This document shows, piece after piece, positions 1-10,828 of a stretch of 64,000 bases of DNA. A model generated the notes under the pieces. The model ran no database searches. It was not told the DNA's origin and saw nothing but the letters and a program-made list of their open reading frames with translations. The number at the start of each line of letters is the position of its first letter. Positions within the stretch are counted from its first letter, which is position 1. The DNA is taken from assembly GCF_026914265.1 (NCBI RefSeq), contig NC_069124.1, positions 6,846,213 through 6,910,212 on the forward strand, written 5' to 3'. Source of the DNA: Mya arenaria (lineage: Eukaryota; Mollusca; Bivalvia; Myida; Myidae). The position numbers and the translations under genes are program-made.

Positions 1-543
1 TTACTCTAACAAATACATCGGTCTATTTATGTTTGACAAATTTGAAAATTCAACTTTAACAAACGATTAAAACCCCATTCATCATTAACAGTGCAAATAG
101 TAAATTTCACTTTACAATTAACTACGGATTCAAAATGTACGATATTTTTTTGGAAACACTTCACATGTTTGTTTTACACATTCATTATAGGTGCGGCTGC
201 AGGATTTGACGTAAGGGGAGGCGTAACTTAGTGCCGTATTGTTTTTGACTTGAGCTCTCCCTCAGAACAAAACCCCGTTTGTTAAGCATGTTGGTGTGTG
301 GGGGGGGGGGGTAGGACACCCCCTGCCTATTTATTTTTGCAATTTCTAGCTAGAATCCAACAGGTCATGGAATATTATTGCCGTAAAATGGCATGTTCGA
401 TTGTTCAGGTAGGGATGATTTGTTGATGAGGTTTAGAACAACAGACCTAATGCTACTAAAATCGAGTAACTCGCACGATCATGTGAAAAGCATCAACAGT
501 TCTTTGTTGAGAGGGATTGGGCACGTAATTGCATTTTTATGGT
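1..543. other. Left-edge spacer with a decayed MITE-like repeat
   Basis: I see no gene here. Positions about 184-350 resemble, in order and spacing, the better repeat at 41362-41655: a 'ggggaggcgtaac' block, a 'ctccctcagaa' block, a G-homopolymer and a C-rich block ending near 'ctagaatcc'. I read it as an old copy of the same short non-autonomous element. The open frame at 393-650 runs into the tandem duplication and is not supported as coding. Confidence 0.4.
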
Positions 544-1855
544 ACACAAATATGATGAACACAAGTGGACCACCACCTCCACCACCCAAAACCCCCTTTT
601 GTCTAGGAGAACTTTCCATAGCAATATGGTTGACAAAAATACATCAATGACCAAAAATGCACATGAGTGAAAAGAATAGTTACCACATTTAGACCCTTAG
701 AACCTATTGTTTAGCGGGTATTTGAAGCATTCTAATGACTAAAGAAAAAATATCCAGCTTCATCCACACAAGTGTTACTTTATACTTCATTTTTTCTACA
801 TGTTATTGCGTACTTTATAAATAAGGCTTATTTTAATTTTTCAATAACTAGAAAATGAGGTTGTAAGCAAACAAGCTAGTTCAGCCCCCAGTAGACTCTT
901 GTTCCTGTAAACTCGTGTTTCTCTGGGCGTTCTAAGGCGGTACTCCCATCATTTTATAGGTAGATTTTAGATGCATGTGTGGTACGTTGGTGGTATTTGT
1001 ACATGTTGTGCTGTATACGTTTGTATCTCTAGTGTGTTGTCATTTTGGCCCTTACCTTGGGCATCTTAACATGTTATATTATTGAATTTTTAACTACTGG
1101 GCTTATCACTGTAATGTTCATTGTATTATTGGATAGAGGTAAATTGAGATATACAAAATGAATACCTAAACTAGTTACCAAAATCTCTTTTAACTGGTTA
1201 CACAAATATGATGAACACAAGTGGACCACCACCTCCACCACCCAAAACCCCCTTTTGTCTAGGAGAACTTTCCATAGCAATATGGTTGACAAAAATACAT
1301 CAATGACCAAAAATGCACATGAGTGAAAAGAATAGTTACCACATTTAGACCCTTAGAACCTATTGTTTAGCGGGTATTCGAAGCATTCTAATGACTAAAG
1401 AAAAAATATCCAGCTTCATCCACACAAGTGTTACTTTATACTTCATTTTTTCTACATGTTATTGCGTACTTTATAAATAAGGCTTATTTTAATTTTTCAA
1501 TAACTAGAAAATGAGGTTGTAAGCAAACAAGCTAGTTCAGCCCCCAGTAGACTCTTGTTCCTGTAAACTCGTGTTTCTCTGGGCGTTCTAAGGCGGTACT
1601 CCCATCATTTTATAGGTAGATTTTAGATGCATGTGTGGTATGTTGGTGGTATTTGTACATGTTGTGCTTTATGCGTTTGTATCTCTAGTGTGTTGTCATT
1701 TTGGCCCTTACCTTGGGCATCTTAACATGTTATATTATTGAATTTTTAACTACTGGGCTTATCACTGTAATGTTCATTGTATTATTGGATAGAGGTAAAT
1801 TGAGATATACAAAATGAATACCTAAACTAGTTACCAAAATCTCTTTTAACTGGTT
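544..1855. repeat. 656-bp tandem duplication upstream of torsin copy A
   Basis: Positions 544-1199 and 1200-1855 are two head-to-tail copies of the same 656-bp sequence. They differ at only a few bases (for example gtggtacgttgg versus gtggtatgttgg), so the duplication is recent. The second half of the unit, from 'aaatgaggttgtaagc', is also homologous to 13808-14170 upstream of torsin copy C, so it is ancestral 5' flank of the torsin block that was later doubled here. Any promoter elements in it would be doubled for copy A. No open frame in it looks coding. Confidence 0.9.
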
Positions 1856-2169
1856 AAAGGGTGTGGAATGTGTGTCGAAGTGACCTTGTAATTATTACTT
1901 TGTAATAAAGAACTATTGTGAAGCATAACCATAAGAGAACGTGGTAGTTGATACATTTATAGGTTTTAAAGTATAAAAAGACACTTAAGAATGGTTTATA
2001 CTGTAAGGAAGATAATACCTTATCTGAGTTTAAATATCCTTATACGTCTTAGCAAGTGTTAAATCTATAGACAGGGGCCTTTCTTTATATACGTTTTTTT
2101 CGTTTAACTAAAACATATTAAATACGTTATTAGCATTCAGGAAGTGTCGCAGTTATTATATTTGCTATA

Positions 2170-4988
2170 ATGGCTACCGGAGCTCAAAAATGCTTGTTAA
2201 CGTTAATATATGGAGGATTTTCAACTCTTGTATATTTCAATTTGTCGTTGAAATATTCCATACCAACGTTGCTGTTTGTGCTAATTGTTTCTTTGTGAAA
2301 ATAGTGATATTTCATTTGAAGAGTTTTTAGTTCCTATGTGTTTGCAATTACTGATTTTTATATGTGTTTCTCCAATCATGTTTTCTTCTACATGGATTTA
2401 TTGCACTTGGAATGAATGCTGTTCATCTACATGGATAACGAGAAATTTGACAGGTAAATCTCTTTAGTAGAAATTATCTTCTATTCCAGCCATATAATTT
2501 TCTTATCTTTTTATGTCAAGTTATAAGAATATATAAGGTGATCTATGTAATATATCAAAGGCTTGGCGTTTGCCCTCAACCAAAACTTGTATGGGCAACA
2601 TCTTGTCATTGGACCAACAGTCAAACACTTGAGAGGGCATGTAGAAACACACCCAAAAAGGCCTCTTGTGCTCTCGTTTCACGGGCTGCCGGGCACTGGA
2701 AAAAGTTTCGTTAGTTCCATGATCGCCGAGCATATGTACGCAAAAGGAATGTCAAGTCAGTATGTACATTACTTCTCAGCAACGAAGGACTTTATTCATG
2801 AGGGCAAAATGGAAGAATATCAGGTAATGGTGATTTAAAAGAACGCAATTGTTTACGGCGTTTAGGTAATTCTAGATGTGATGGCGACAGAAAAAATATT
2901 GTCAAACTGTTTCAAATTCCATCTTAACATACTGCCAAAGTTTTTTTTACAATAAAATACTTGATAAGCATATCTATATGACAATGAGAACTACAGGGAA
3001 AGGCACAGAAATGTGCATATCATGTAATGATACAGTGAACATTATCATGTTATAGCTCACCATTAAACATAAAATCGTAGCAGCCGTACAGGCATGTCCT
3101 CAATCTCTCTTCATTTTCGATGAGATGGACAAGATGCCAAGCGGAATCATGGATGTTGTGAAACCGTACCTTGAGTATAACCAACCTGTCGATGGAACCG
3201 ATTACAGGCATTCAGTGTTTCTATTTTTAAGGTAAGTTAACTTACAATTTTTGCTTGTATATTCATTCATTGTTGAACTCTTGATGTACGTATACTAACG
3301 GAAAGAGAAACTGTACATAATATGAAACTATTCTACAATAAGGCAAATCTGCTTTGGAATGACATGTAATTCAATCGTTGTAAACGAGTATGTGTGATAT
3401 AGAGATGTGTTATTTTTGAAACGCTGCTTTTTCTGATTTTTTATGGCAGCTAGTATGTTCTACATAAACCTAATTTTTGTAATTGCCACTTCAACGTTGA
3501 ATGAAAATTACCTTGTCGTTGGTAACCATAGCAATTTTATGTCAGTGAATGTAATGCAGGTTTAGATCAAAACAACAAAACCAAACCGCCGGCTAGAAAT
3601 TAACACTGATTTTAAATTTAAAAAAAAAACAATCATATTTATGTGACAAGCCAACACGGCCGTGAAAATATCGCATACTTTGTCGGAATATATCAAGCGG
3701 ACTGTATGCGTTAAGGTACCTCACAATTTTAAAATACGATGCTGTTGTTATAATTGTAATTGCTTAAAAGCAATTCCAGGTTATTTGTGCTGTTGTTTGT
3801 GTTTTATGTTTCTTTTACAATACATTTCCGGTGGTGGTTTCAAATCGCAAACATCCCCACAATAAAACTGGGTTTAATACTGAGCATTGTATCAGGCCTA
3901 TCCGTTGACTGCCAACAGAGTTAAATCATTTAAATTTCTACATTTAAAAGGCGGGATCAATGATATAATCATGTAAAAATATTGAAAGTGCTGTCACGGC
4001 TCACGTTTCATTGTCTTTCTTAAGGTAAAACAATGGAAATAACAGGGACACCGTAGCCTAAAATTAAACTAAGGATAATGATCAAGTATAACAATCAGCC
4101 AACTGTTGTGAGGTTTTTCACATTCCACAAATACAATGTTCGCTTTCAAGATGATCGATATTGAATTTTCTTCCTCGGTTTTTTCCTGTTCAATTGAATA
4201 TATTCGTTTGCTGATTAAAAGGTTGTTTTCTCTCATTATGTTCTAGATACATAATGCTGTATTATTGAATTGAAGGGAAGAAATTGTTTGATAAAGGAAA
4301 TGTCACTTATCAAATTTAATCAATGATAATATTCTTAAATCTTAACTCGTGCCTTGCTACCTTAATTAGACTGGTTTTGCTTTGCTTTGATTGTCTTTGA
4401 AAATGCAAATTTAGGAATAAACAATCACAATTGCACATGTCACTAGTTTTACTTTTTCGTGATAGCTTTATAATACAATGTGTATTTGTTTGACTGCATG
4501 CCTCGTGTTTGTATTTACAGCAACATGGGAGGTAATCAAATAACAAATGCCTTGCTTGATCACATCCAAAATGGTAAAGAGCGATATACCTTAAATTTCC
4601 GGAATTTAGAGGAAATTGTGCGTCTCCCGCGTTAAAACCTTGAAAGTAGGTATATAATAAAAAAATTATATATAACCTTATCGTGGTCGTTAGTCCGTTT
4701 TCACATTTCTAAATTGCAGACGCATTGATGAACAGCGATTTAGTTAGGAGCAGTCTTATTACTGCGTTTATCCCTTTTCTTCCTCTTGAGAGAAGACACG
4801 TGGAAAAATGCATCAGAGACGGATTGTTTGCTAAGGGGCATTACCAGTATGGCTTTCAAATCGACCAGGATGTTGTAAAGCAAACTGCGGACGAGTTGAC
4901 CTACTTTCCCGAAGACACTCGCCTTTTTTCAACTACAGGATGCAAAAGGGTATATGAAAAGATCGATCTCATCATGCAGCAGGACTAA
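2170..4988 (+). pseudogene. Torsin-like AAA+ ATPase, copy A (disrupted)
   Basis: Five exons are inferred from GT-AG borders shared with copies C and D: 2170-2453, 2561-2823, 3056-3231, 4521-4645 and 4720-4988. Torsins are AAA+ ATPases of the ER and nuclear-envelope lumen that need a membrane-bound activator. Seen here: Walker A GLPGTGKS in exon 2, Walker B FIFDEMDKM in exon 3, sensor-1 type FLFL-SN across exons 3-4, and the torsin C-terminal GCK motif (TTGCKRVYEKID) in exon 5. Two lesions break it. Relative to copy C, exon 1 lacks about 11 nt after PTLLFVL, giving a stop within a few codons, and exon 4 has TAA at 4633-4635. Exon 5 is almost identical to that of copy C, so decay or conversion is recent. 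An assembly error is possible but would have to explain two lesions. Confidence 0.75.
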
Positions 4989-7900
4989 CTGTGTATGGCA
5001 TGGAGTTGTTACAGGACGAGACTGTCGAACAACTTCAATATTTCATCTGAAAAGGGGAAAACATTACTATAATATACCTATTAATAAGGAATTTAATAAC
5101 ATTAAGTAAGAAATTAAAGTGCTTATAACAGAAATATGTCGCAATGTTTTAATCAAATTGTTCACAAAAGGTTGGCTGAGAAAGCTATTCAGTGTTCGTA
5201 TGTTCTCGTGGGAAGGAGTCCTCAATATGTGCACACGTTCTTTTTTTTTAAATTCTTTACCATTATCTTATTTGGCATGGATTTGTTTTCCTGTATGTTA
5301 CTTTTACATATAAACGTTCATAAAATGTAGTTAATGATTTATATTTTGCAAAAAAACAACAGTAAAACTGTAATAAGGTTTTTTCTCAACGCTTGGAATA
5401 CTTGAGTTCAAAATTATGCATGCACATCTCGAAGAATTTTTGACAGCGCGTTTTTACGTTTGTGTTTTGATTTCTCTATTTGTATGTCGTTGGACCTGGT
5501 CTCAGCATTAATACATTTACTATGACACTAGGACAACAAACTTATTAAACCATGCAATTTACGCTAGTGATCTGTGTCGGAAAGCTGTCTTTATATATTT
5601 GCATCATATTGTATTAGAGCACACATTGCATCCAATGTTTATAAAAAGCAGATTCGGTTTTACCGTTCATTTACCAAAATGACAGAGGACCAGATAATAA
5701 ATTACTACACTGTGGTCAAAGTACGAGGGGACCTTGACAGACACCATGCCTTTTACCCAGTTGATATTGTTGCTTTTGCTTGATATAATGTCCCTACAAT
5801 GGACGTTGAGTACATGAATTATATATGCTTTTTTACTGTATTCTATACTATATCTTTAAGTTGCTGGTAGCTCCAATGAGGCTCCGAAAAGGCTTTTATT
5901 GTTTTGAATTTTACATAAGATTTGCTACAAGTGTGCGGATGAATAATGATAAACTATTTTTAAAGTTGATGCTTCAGTGGTGTGTCTGTTTTGTTTTCAA
6001 AGTTATGTGTCTTTCGCTCGTTCAGTGTATTCCGGGCGTTTGCCTTGTGCCTCTTAATAAAGTATTCGTTAAATGTCTACTCTGCTTGTCCTGTAGTTCT
6101 CGTTGCATTAAGCATTATATTTGAACGCATAACATTTGTAGGTGTAAATGTTCAACATTTGGTTATCAAAACAATTGTTCAAATACTGAAATGTTCCAGT
6201 GTATTGAGAATAGTATATTAGTATTAGACTTGTCTCAGTACACTTTATCGTTAACCCGCGAAAAGAAACAAGGAAGTGATCACTTGTCATTTTACTATCA
6301 AGTATACCTGTACTATTGATCCCTCCGTATGTGTCTTTGGTATACATCAAAGCTTGCTATTTAAATAATCGGGTAAGACTTTTACAATGTTTACGAAACA
6401 GGTACGAGATGTTAAACAAGTTGCTATATTAACGGCATACATTATCCGCATGCAATATACTCAGTATGTTATAAAAATATACCGAGACGGATACATTCTA
6501 CATTTCTTTCTGTATACTACTTCAGATGTATGTTTGTTATAATTAGCCCAAAGCTATTGATGGGTTGAAATGTCGCCTGCGCTTACTTTTGTTAAGAATA
6601 TACTTTCACCGTTGCAAACAATTTTCTCCCACATAGGTAAATCCAAAGAAATGGCCATGCTGGAAACAATTATCTTGCCAACGGGCAAAGATAAGACAAG
6701 AACCCGTTTGGAACTCCTTTTTTATTTTCATAACACGATTACCTCCCTTGTTGATGACCGTCGCCTGAAGCATCATGGAAACCTTGTCAACTGGCAATAT
6801 CTAAAATTCAAGTTACATATGCGTTCAATAAATGCATTGGAGAGTTAACTCTTTGCTGCAATAGTTTCCATTTTCAGTCAACTCTCTATAGGGTGCATGT
6901 TGAAGCTTTGATAAAGCACCTATATTAACAAGTGTTATATCTTTTAAATGGGAAATTCTTTAATATATAGCATTTCTACATTGATGTTTCTTGTGCTTAC
7001 AACATGGATGAAACCTTTTAAATTATAAATGGTGTACAGGAAACCAACATGTGTCAAGCACACCTTGATAGATAGGTGAAAACAGCAACATGATGCTTAT
7101 GTCAATTCTTTTTAAATTGGTTATAAGGATCTTACTGATGTTAGAAGGTGTGTGTTATTTTATATTATGATTATTATTTCTGCTTCGCAGAATGTTTATC
7201 CACTAATGTATTATAAACAATAAGAACTCCATGAAAGTGGTAATGCTCCTTAAAGTTATACCTGGTATTTTATAAATACGTCCTTCGTTGCCGAGAAGTG
7301 ATGTACATACACACTGCGTTCATTTGCATAACAATCTAGATGCTTACGCAATGCGTTCCAAAATCGTCAGTTACGATAGGCAATCTGTTTTTAAAACGAT
7401 ATTTTAATGTTAACTAATGTGACTTTGTCTCTCGGTGAGCGGCGGGCGTTGAATATTTAAATGTATAATCATGTCCTTTCGGCAGAGTAATCTTGGCTGT
7501 TTACTTAGAAAGAGTACATCATGACGATCAGTTATTCAATACACATTCCTTTTCCAAGGAAACAGAATATTGCATGTGAATCGTGTTTGTTTAATTTAAT
7601 GAACAACACCTTTTAACTGCATACCTTTTGCTACAAAATGACTAAAAAAATGATGCTATAATGTTATGTCGGTGCAAAACTGATATTGGAAGATTTTCGA
7701 CAAAATGTCGATGCACTTAGAGTTGCATGTATCATTAAATCGGTGGCGTTGCATACCATATATGAAAACCCCCATTCAAGCTGTAAAAGATGTATGTGTG
7801 ATGGCTACCTTAACAGTTGACGAGGGAAACAATAATCAAAATCCCTTACAGTGTACGGGATTGTGGCAGACAGCTGTTTTCTGAAATAGTGATGAAACCT

Positions 7901-8632
7901 TGATATCACTGTTTGAACTAGCGCGAATAAAATCTAGGTTTGGATCGAAGAAAGCGGTGAAAGACCTAACAATCTCAAAGAAGGCTTTAACCGCGTGGTA
8001 TTACCACTTTCTATGACGCGCACGGGGACAGTAGTACATACTTCTGTACAAGAAAAACAAAACTTTACCGAATAGTTTGTTGCTAAGTATATGACCAACT
8101 CGCACCTATACGCGTCGTCTATCAAAATGCTTTTAAGACAAGATAAACGATTCAGAAAGTGTGTTGAGTTTAATTTGACTTTATTCGACAATCTATAATT
8201 TGTTATTATAATGTTCTAATATATAGGTTAATCATTGCCAAAATAAAACTTAGAATAAATACTTTTTCATTTCAGTATTATTTACCCTAACAAAGATATT
8301 ACACGCCGCACACTGTTTTCATATCTTGAACATTTATGACGTATGGTTGCAAAATATAATTTCGCAAGTAACTTGTGAAAACTTTAAATTTAAATTGTAT
8401 TTATATTTATAAGAGGACTACACCATGCGAGTGAATACGACCTAATACATCGTGGCGAAATTAAATCGATAGGAATGCGCTTTGTCATTTTCTTAAATCC
8501 AGTGCTATACATGTATGCATTTTATTTTTAAAATAGAATTCCATATATGGACGTTCTTTCGTTTTACGACAAACACATAATAAACCTGGAGTTAGCATTT
8601 AGGAAGTATCATTATTATAATAAGTGTTTATA
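4989..8632. other. Spacer between torsin copies A and B, part of the duplicated block
   Basis: No gene is supported. 4989-6820 aligns along its length with 17433-19335 after copy C, and 6975-8632 aligns with 29330-31160 before copy D. These two alignments show that copies A+B and C+D are one duplicated two-gene block. Open frames at 5574-5783 and 6570-6848 have counterparts in the other block. The first keeps its length but has mostly amino-acid-changing differences; the second is broken by indels in the other block. Confidence 0.6.
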
Positions 8633-10828
8633 ATGCTTACCGGGGCAGCAAAATACATTATGACGATAATGTATAGCGGGTTTTCAACTCTTGTTTATTT
8701 TAAATTATCGTTAAAGTATTCTTTACCAACGTTGCTTTTGATTATACTTCTAATTCTAAATCTTACTGACGATTGGACCAGTATACCGAAAGAACATTTT
8801 AAAAATTTGTCCTTGTTTTCCATTTCTGATCTTGCTATGTGATTTTGTTGTCGTGTTTTCTTCGAACTGGATTTATTTCACTTCGATTGAATATTGTACC
8901 TCAACATGGATAACGAGCAATGTAACAGGTAGACCTCGAAATATAAGTAACAAGAGCTGTCACAAAGACAATGCGCTCGACTATTCCGCCGCTTTTCAGT
9001 GTAAGGATTGAAAAGTTTTGGCGAAACATGCATGGATCACTGTTAGATTAGATTTCAATGCAATACATTATGTGCTGAGATATTAACATAAATGTAGTTA
9101 TATGCAAAATTTTAACCAGATTTTTTAAGTCTAATAATAAAGGGCCATTATTTGCAAAATACACTTATCTAACTTGCGTTATTCAAGTAGGTTGGGTGGT
9201 TGAATACCATTGTATAAAGTCTCAATGCAATTAATCATGTAGTTTCTGAGATATTATCCTATGTGTGCAATGTATGCAAGACCATAACAAGATTTCTAAG
9301 TCGCATAATAACGGGGCAAAAATTATATATTATGAAAGATAGAGATATCTTAGTTGATTAAATGAAAAGGTTAAATGGTTGGAAGCATGTGAGTAAAGTT
9401 CCAATGCAATACATGATATATTTGCTGGGATATTGACTTAAATGTAGTTTCATGCAAACCCTTAACCAGAATGTCTATGTCTAATAAAAAGGAGTCATTA
9501 GTTGAATGTAATTCAAACTAGAGTTATCTAACTTGGTTAATTAAGTAGGTCATATGGTTAAGTACCATTGTATAAAAACTCAATGCAATACCTCAAGTAG
9601 TTGCTGAGATATTAACCTATGTTAGCTTACACGCAAAACCTTAACCAGAATTTCTAAGTCGCATAGAAAAGGGCAATTATATTCATTAAATGCATACAAG
9701 AGTTATCTAACTTAATTAACTAGGTTGGATGGTTGAGTACCATTGTATAAAGTCTCAATGCAATAACTCAAGTAGTTGCTGAGATATTAACCTATGTGTG
9801 CTGGCACGCAAAACCTTAACCAAAATTTCTAAGTCGAATAATAAAGGGCCATTTTGTTTGCATTAAATGCAAAAAAAGTTATCTTACTTGGTTAATTAAG
9901 TAGGTTGGATGGTTGCATACCATTGTATAAAGTCTCAATGCAATACCTCAAGTAGTTGCTGAGATATTAACCTATGTGTGCACGCAAACCCTTAACCAAG
10001 GTGTGACGCCGACGCCGACGCCGACGCTAGGGTGAGTAGTATAGCTCTCCTTATTCTTCGAATAGTCGAGTTAAATTCGACTTGTTGAAACCATGACGTT
10101 CACAAAATTAATTATTTGAACTCTTAACGTTCCATTTATAAATAAATAGTAAACTTATTCTATGTAAATTATCAAAGGGCTGGCATTTGCCCTGAACCAG
10201 AAGCTGTATGGGCAACATCTTGCCATCGGACCAACAGTTAAACACTTCAGAGAGCATGTAGAGATGTACCCAGAAAGGCCTCTTGTGCTTTCATTGCACG
10301 GGCTATCGGGCACAGGAAAGAATTTAGTTTGCTCCTTGATCGCTGAGATATGTAAGCAAAAGGAATGTCAAGTCAGTATGTACATTCTTCTCGGCAACGA
10401 AGGGCTTTATTCATGAGGGTAAAATGGACGTATTTCAGGTAATGGTGATACAACGGAATGCAATTGTCATTAGTTCTGAGTTTTGAATCTTGTAAAACAA
10501 GAGGATTTGGTAATCCAGGATGTAAATGTGACTGGAAGATATTTTCAAATTTGTTCTAATCCAATGTAAACATACTGCGAAAGGGTTTATTACAATACAG
10601 TTATTAATATGCATATCAAGTACTCATAGATTGAAAATTGTGCATTATAAAGCACGCCATAAAGCAACACATCGTAGCAACCGTGCGAGCATGTCCTGAA
10701 TCTCTCGTCATTTTTGATAAGATGGACAAAATGCCAAGTGGAATCATGGATGTTGTGAAACCGTTCCTTGAGTATAACCAACCTGTTGAAGGGACTAACT
10801 ACAGGCACTCAGTGTTTCTATGTTTAAG
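8633..10828 (+). pseudogene. Torsin-like copy B, truncated pseudogene
   Basis: Remnants of exon 1 (8633-8928), exon 2 (10178-10438) and exon 3 (10653-10828) are recognisable by alignment to copy D. Exons 1 and 2 each differ by 2 nt from the conserved lengths, so the frame is lost, and exon 2 has further single-base deletions and a stop near the Walker A helix. Exon 3 is still open over its full 176 nt, but the Walker B acidic pair reads FDKMDKM instead of FDEMDKM, losing the catalytic glutamate. Exons 4 and 5 are absent: similarity to copy D's intron 3 fades near 11.9 kb and nothing torsin-like follows. Intron 1 carries a 1.12-kb repeat element that copy D lacks. Confidence 0.85.
8951..10070. 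mobile_element. 1.12-kb non-autonomous element with 175-180-bp tandem monomers
   Basis: The element's limits are set by comparison with intron 1 of copy D, which reads straight across the site. Its core is about five to six diverged monomers; the marker 'caatgcaa' recurs at 9056, 9223, 9402, 9581, 9756 and 9936. Each carries 'ctgagatatta', 'cttaacca' and 'accattgtataaag'. A short (gacgcc) repeat lies near 10003-10027. The ends hold inverted subterminal motifs: gctcgactattc at 8975-8986 and gaatagtcgag at 10060-10070. Tandem cores between structured ends fit the pearl/Helitron-like non-autonomous elements known in bivalves, but no protein or clean target duplication is visible, so the class is tentative. 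Confidence 0.75.

Noticed and set aside
393-650. 85-codon frame before torsin copy A
   Set aside because: It crosses the start of the 656-bp duplication, is not kept in the second unit, and has no motif.
6570-6848. 92-codon frame, seemingly conserved after copy C
   Set aside because: The duplicate at about 19086-19330 carries indels that are not multiples of three, so the frame is not maintained.
9056-9940. CRISPR array suggested by regular repeats
   Set aside because: The whole 175-180-bp unit repeats with divergence, there are no unique spacers, and the host is an animal.
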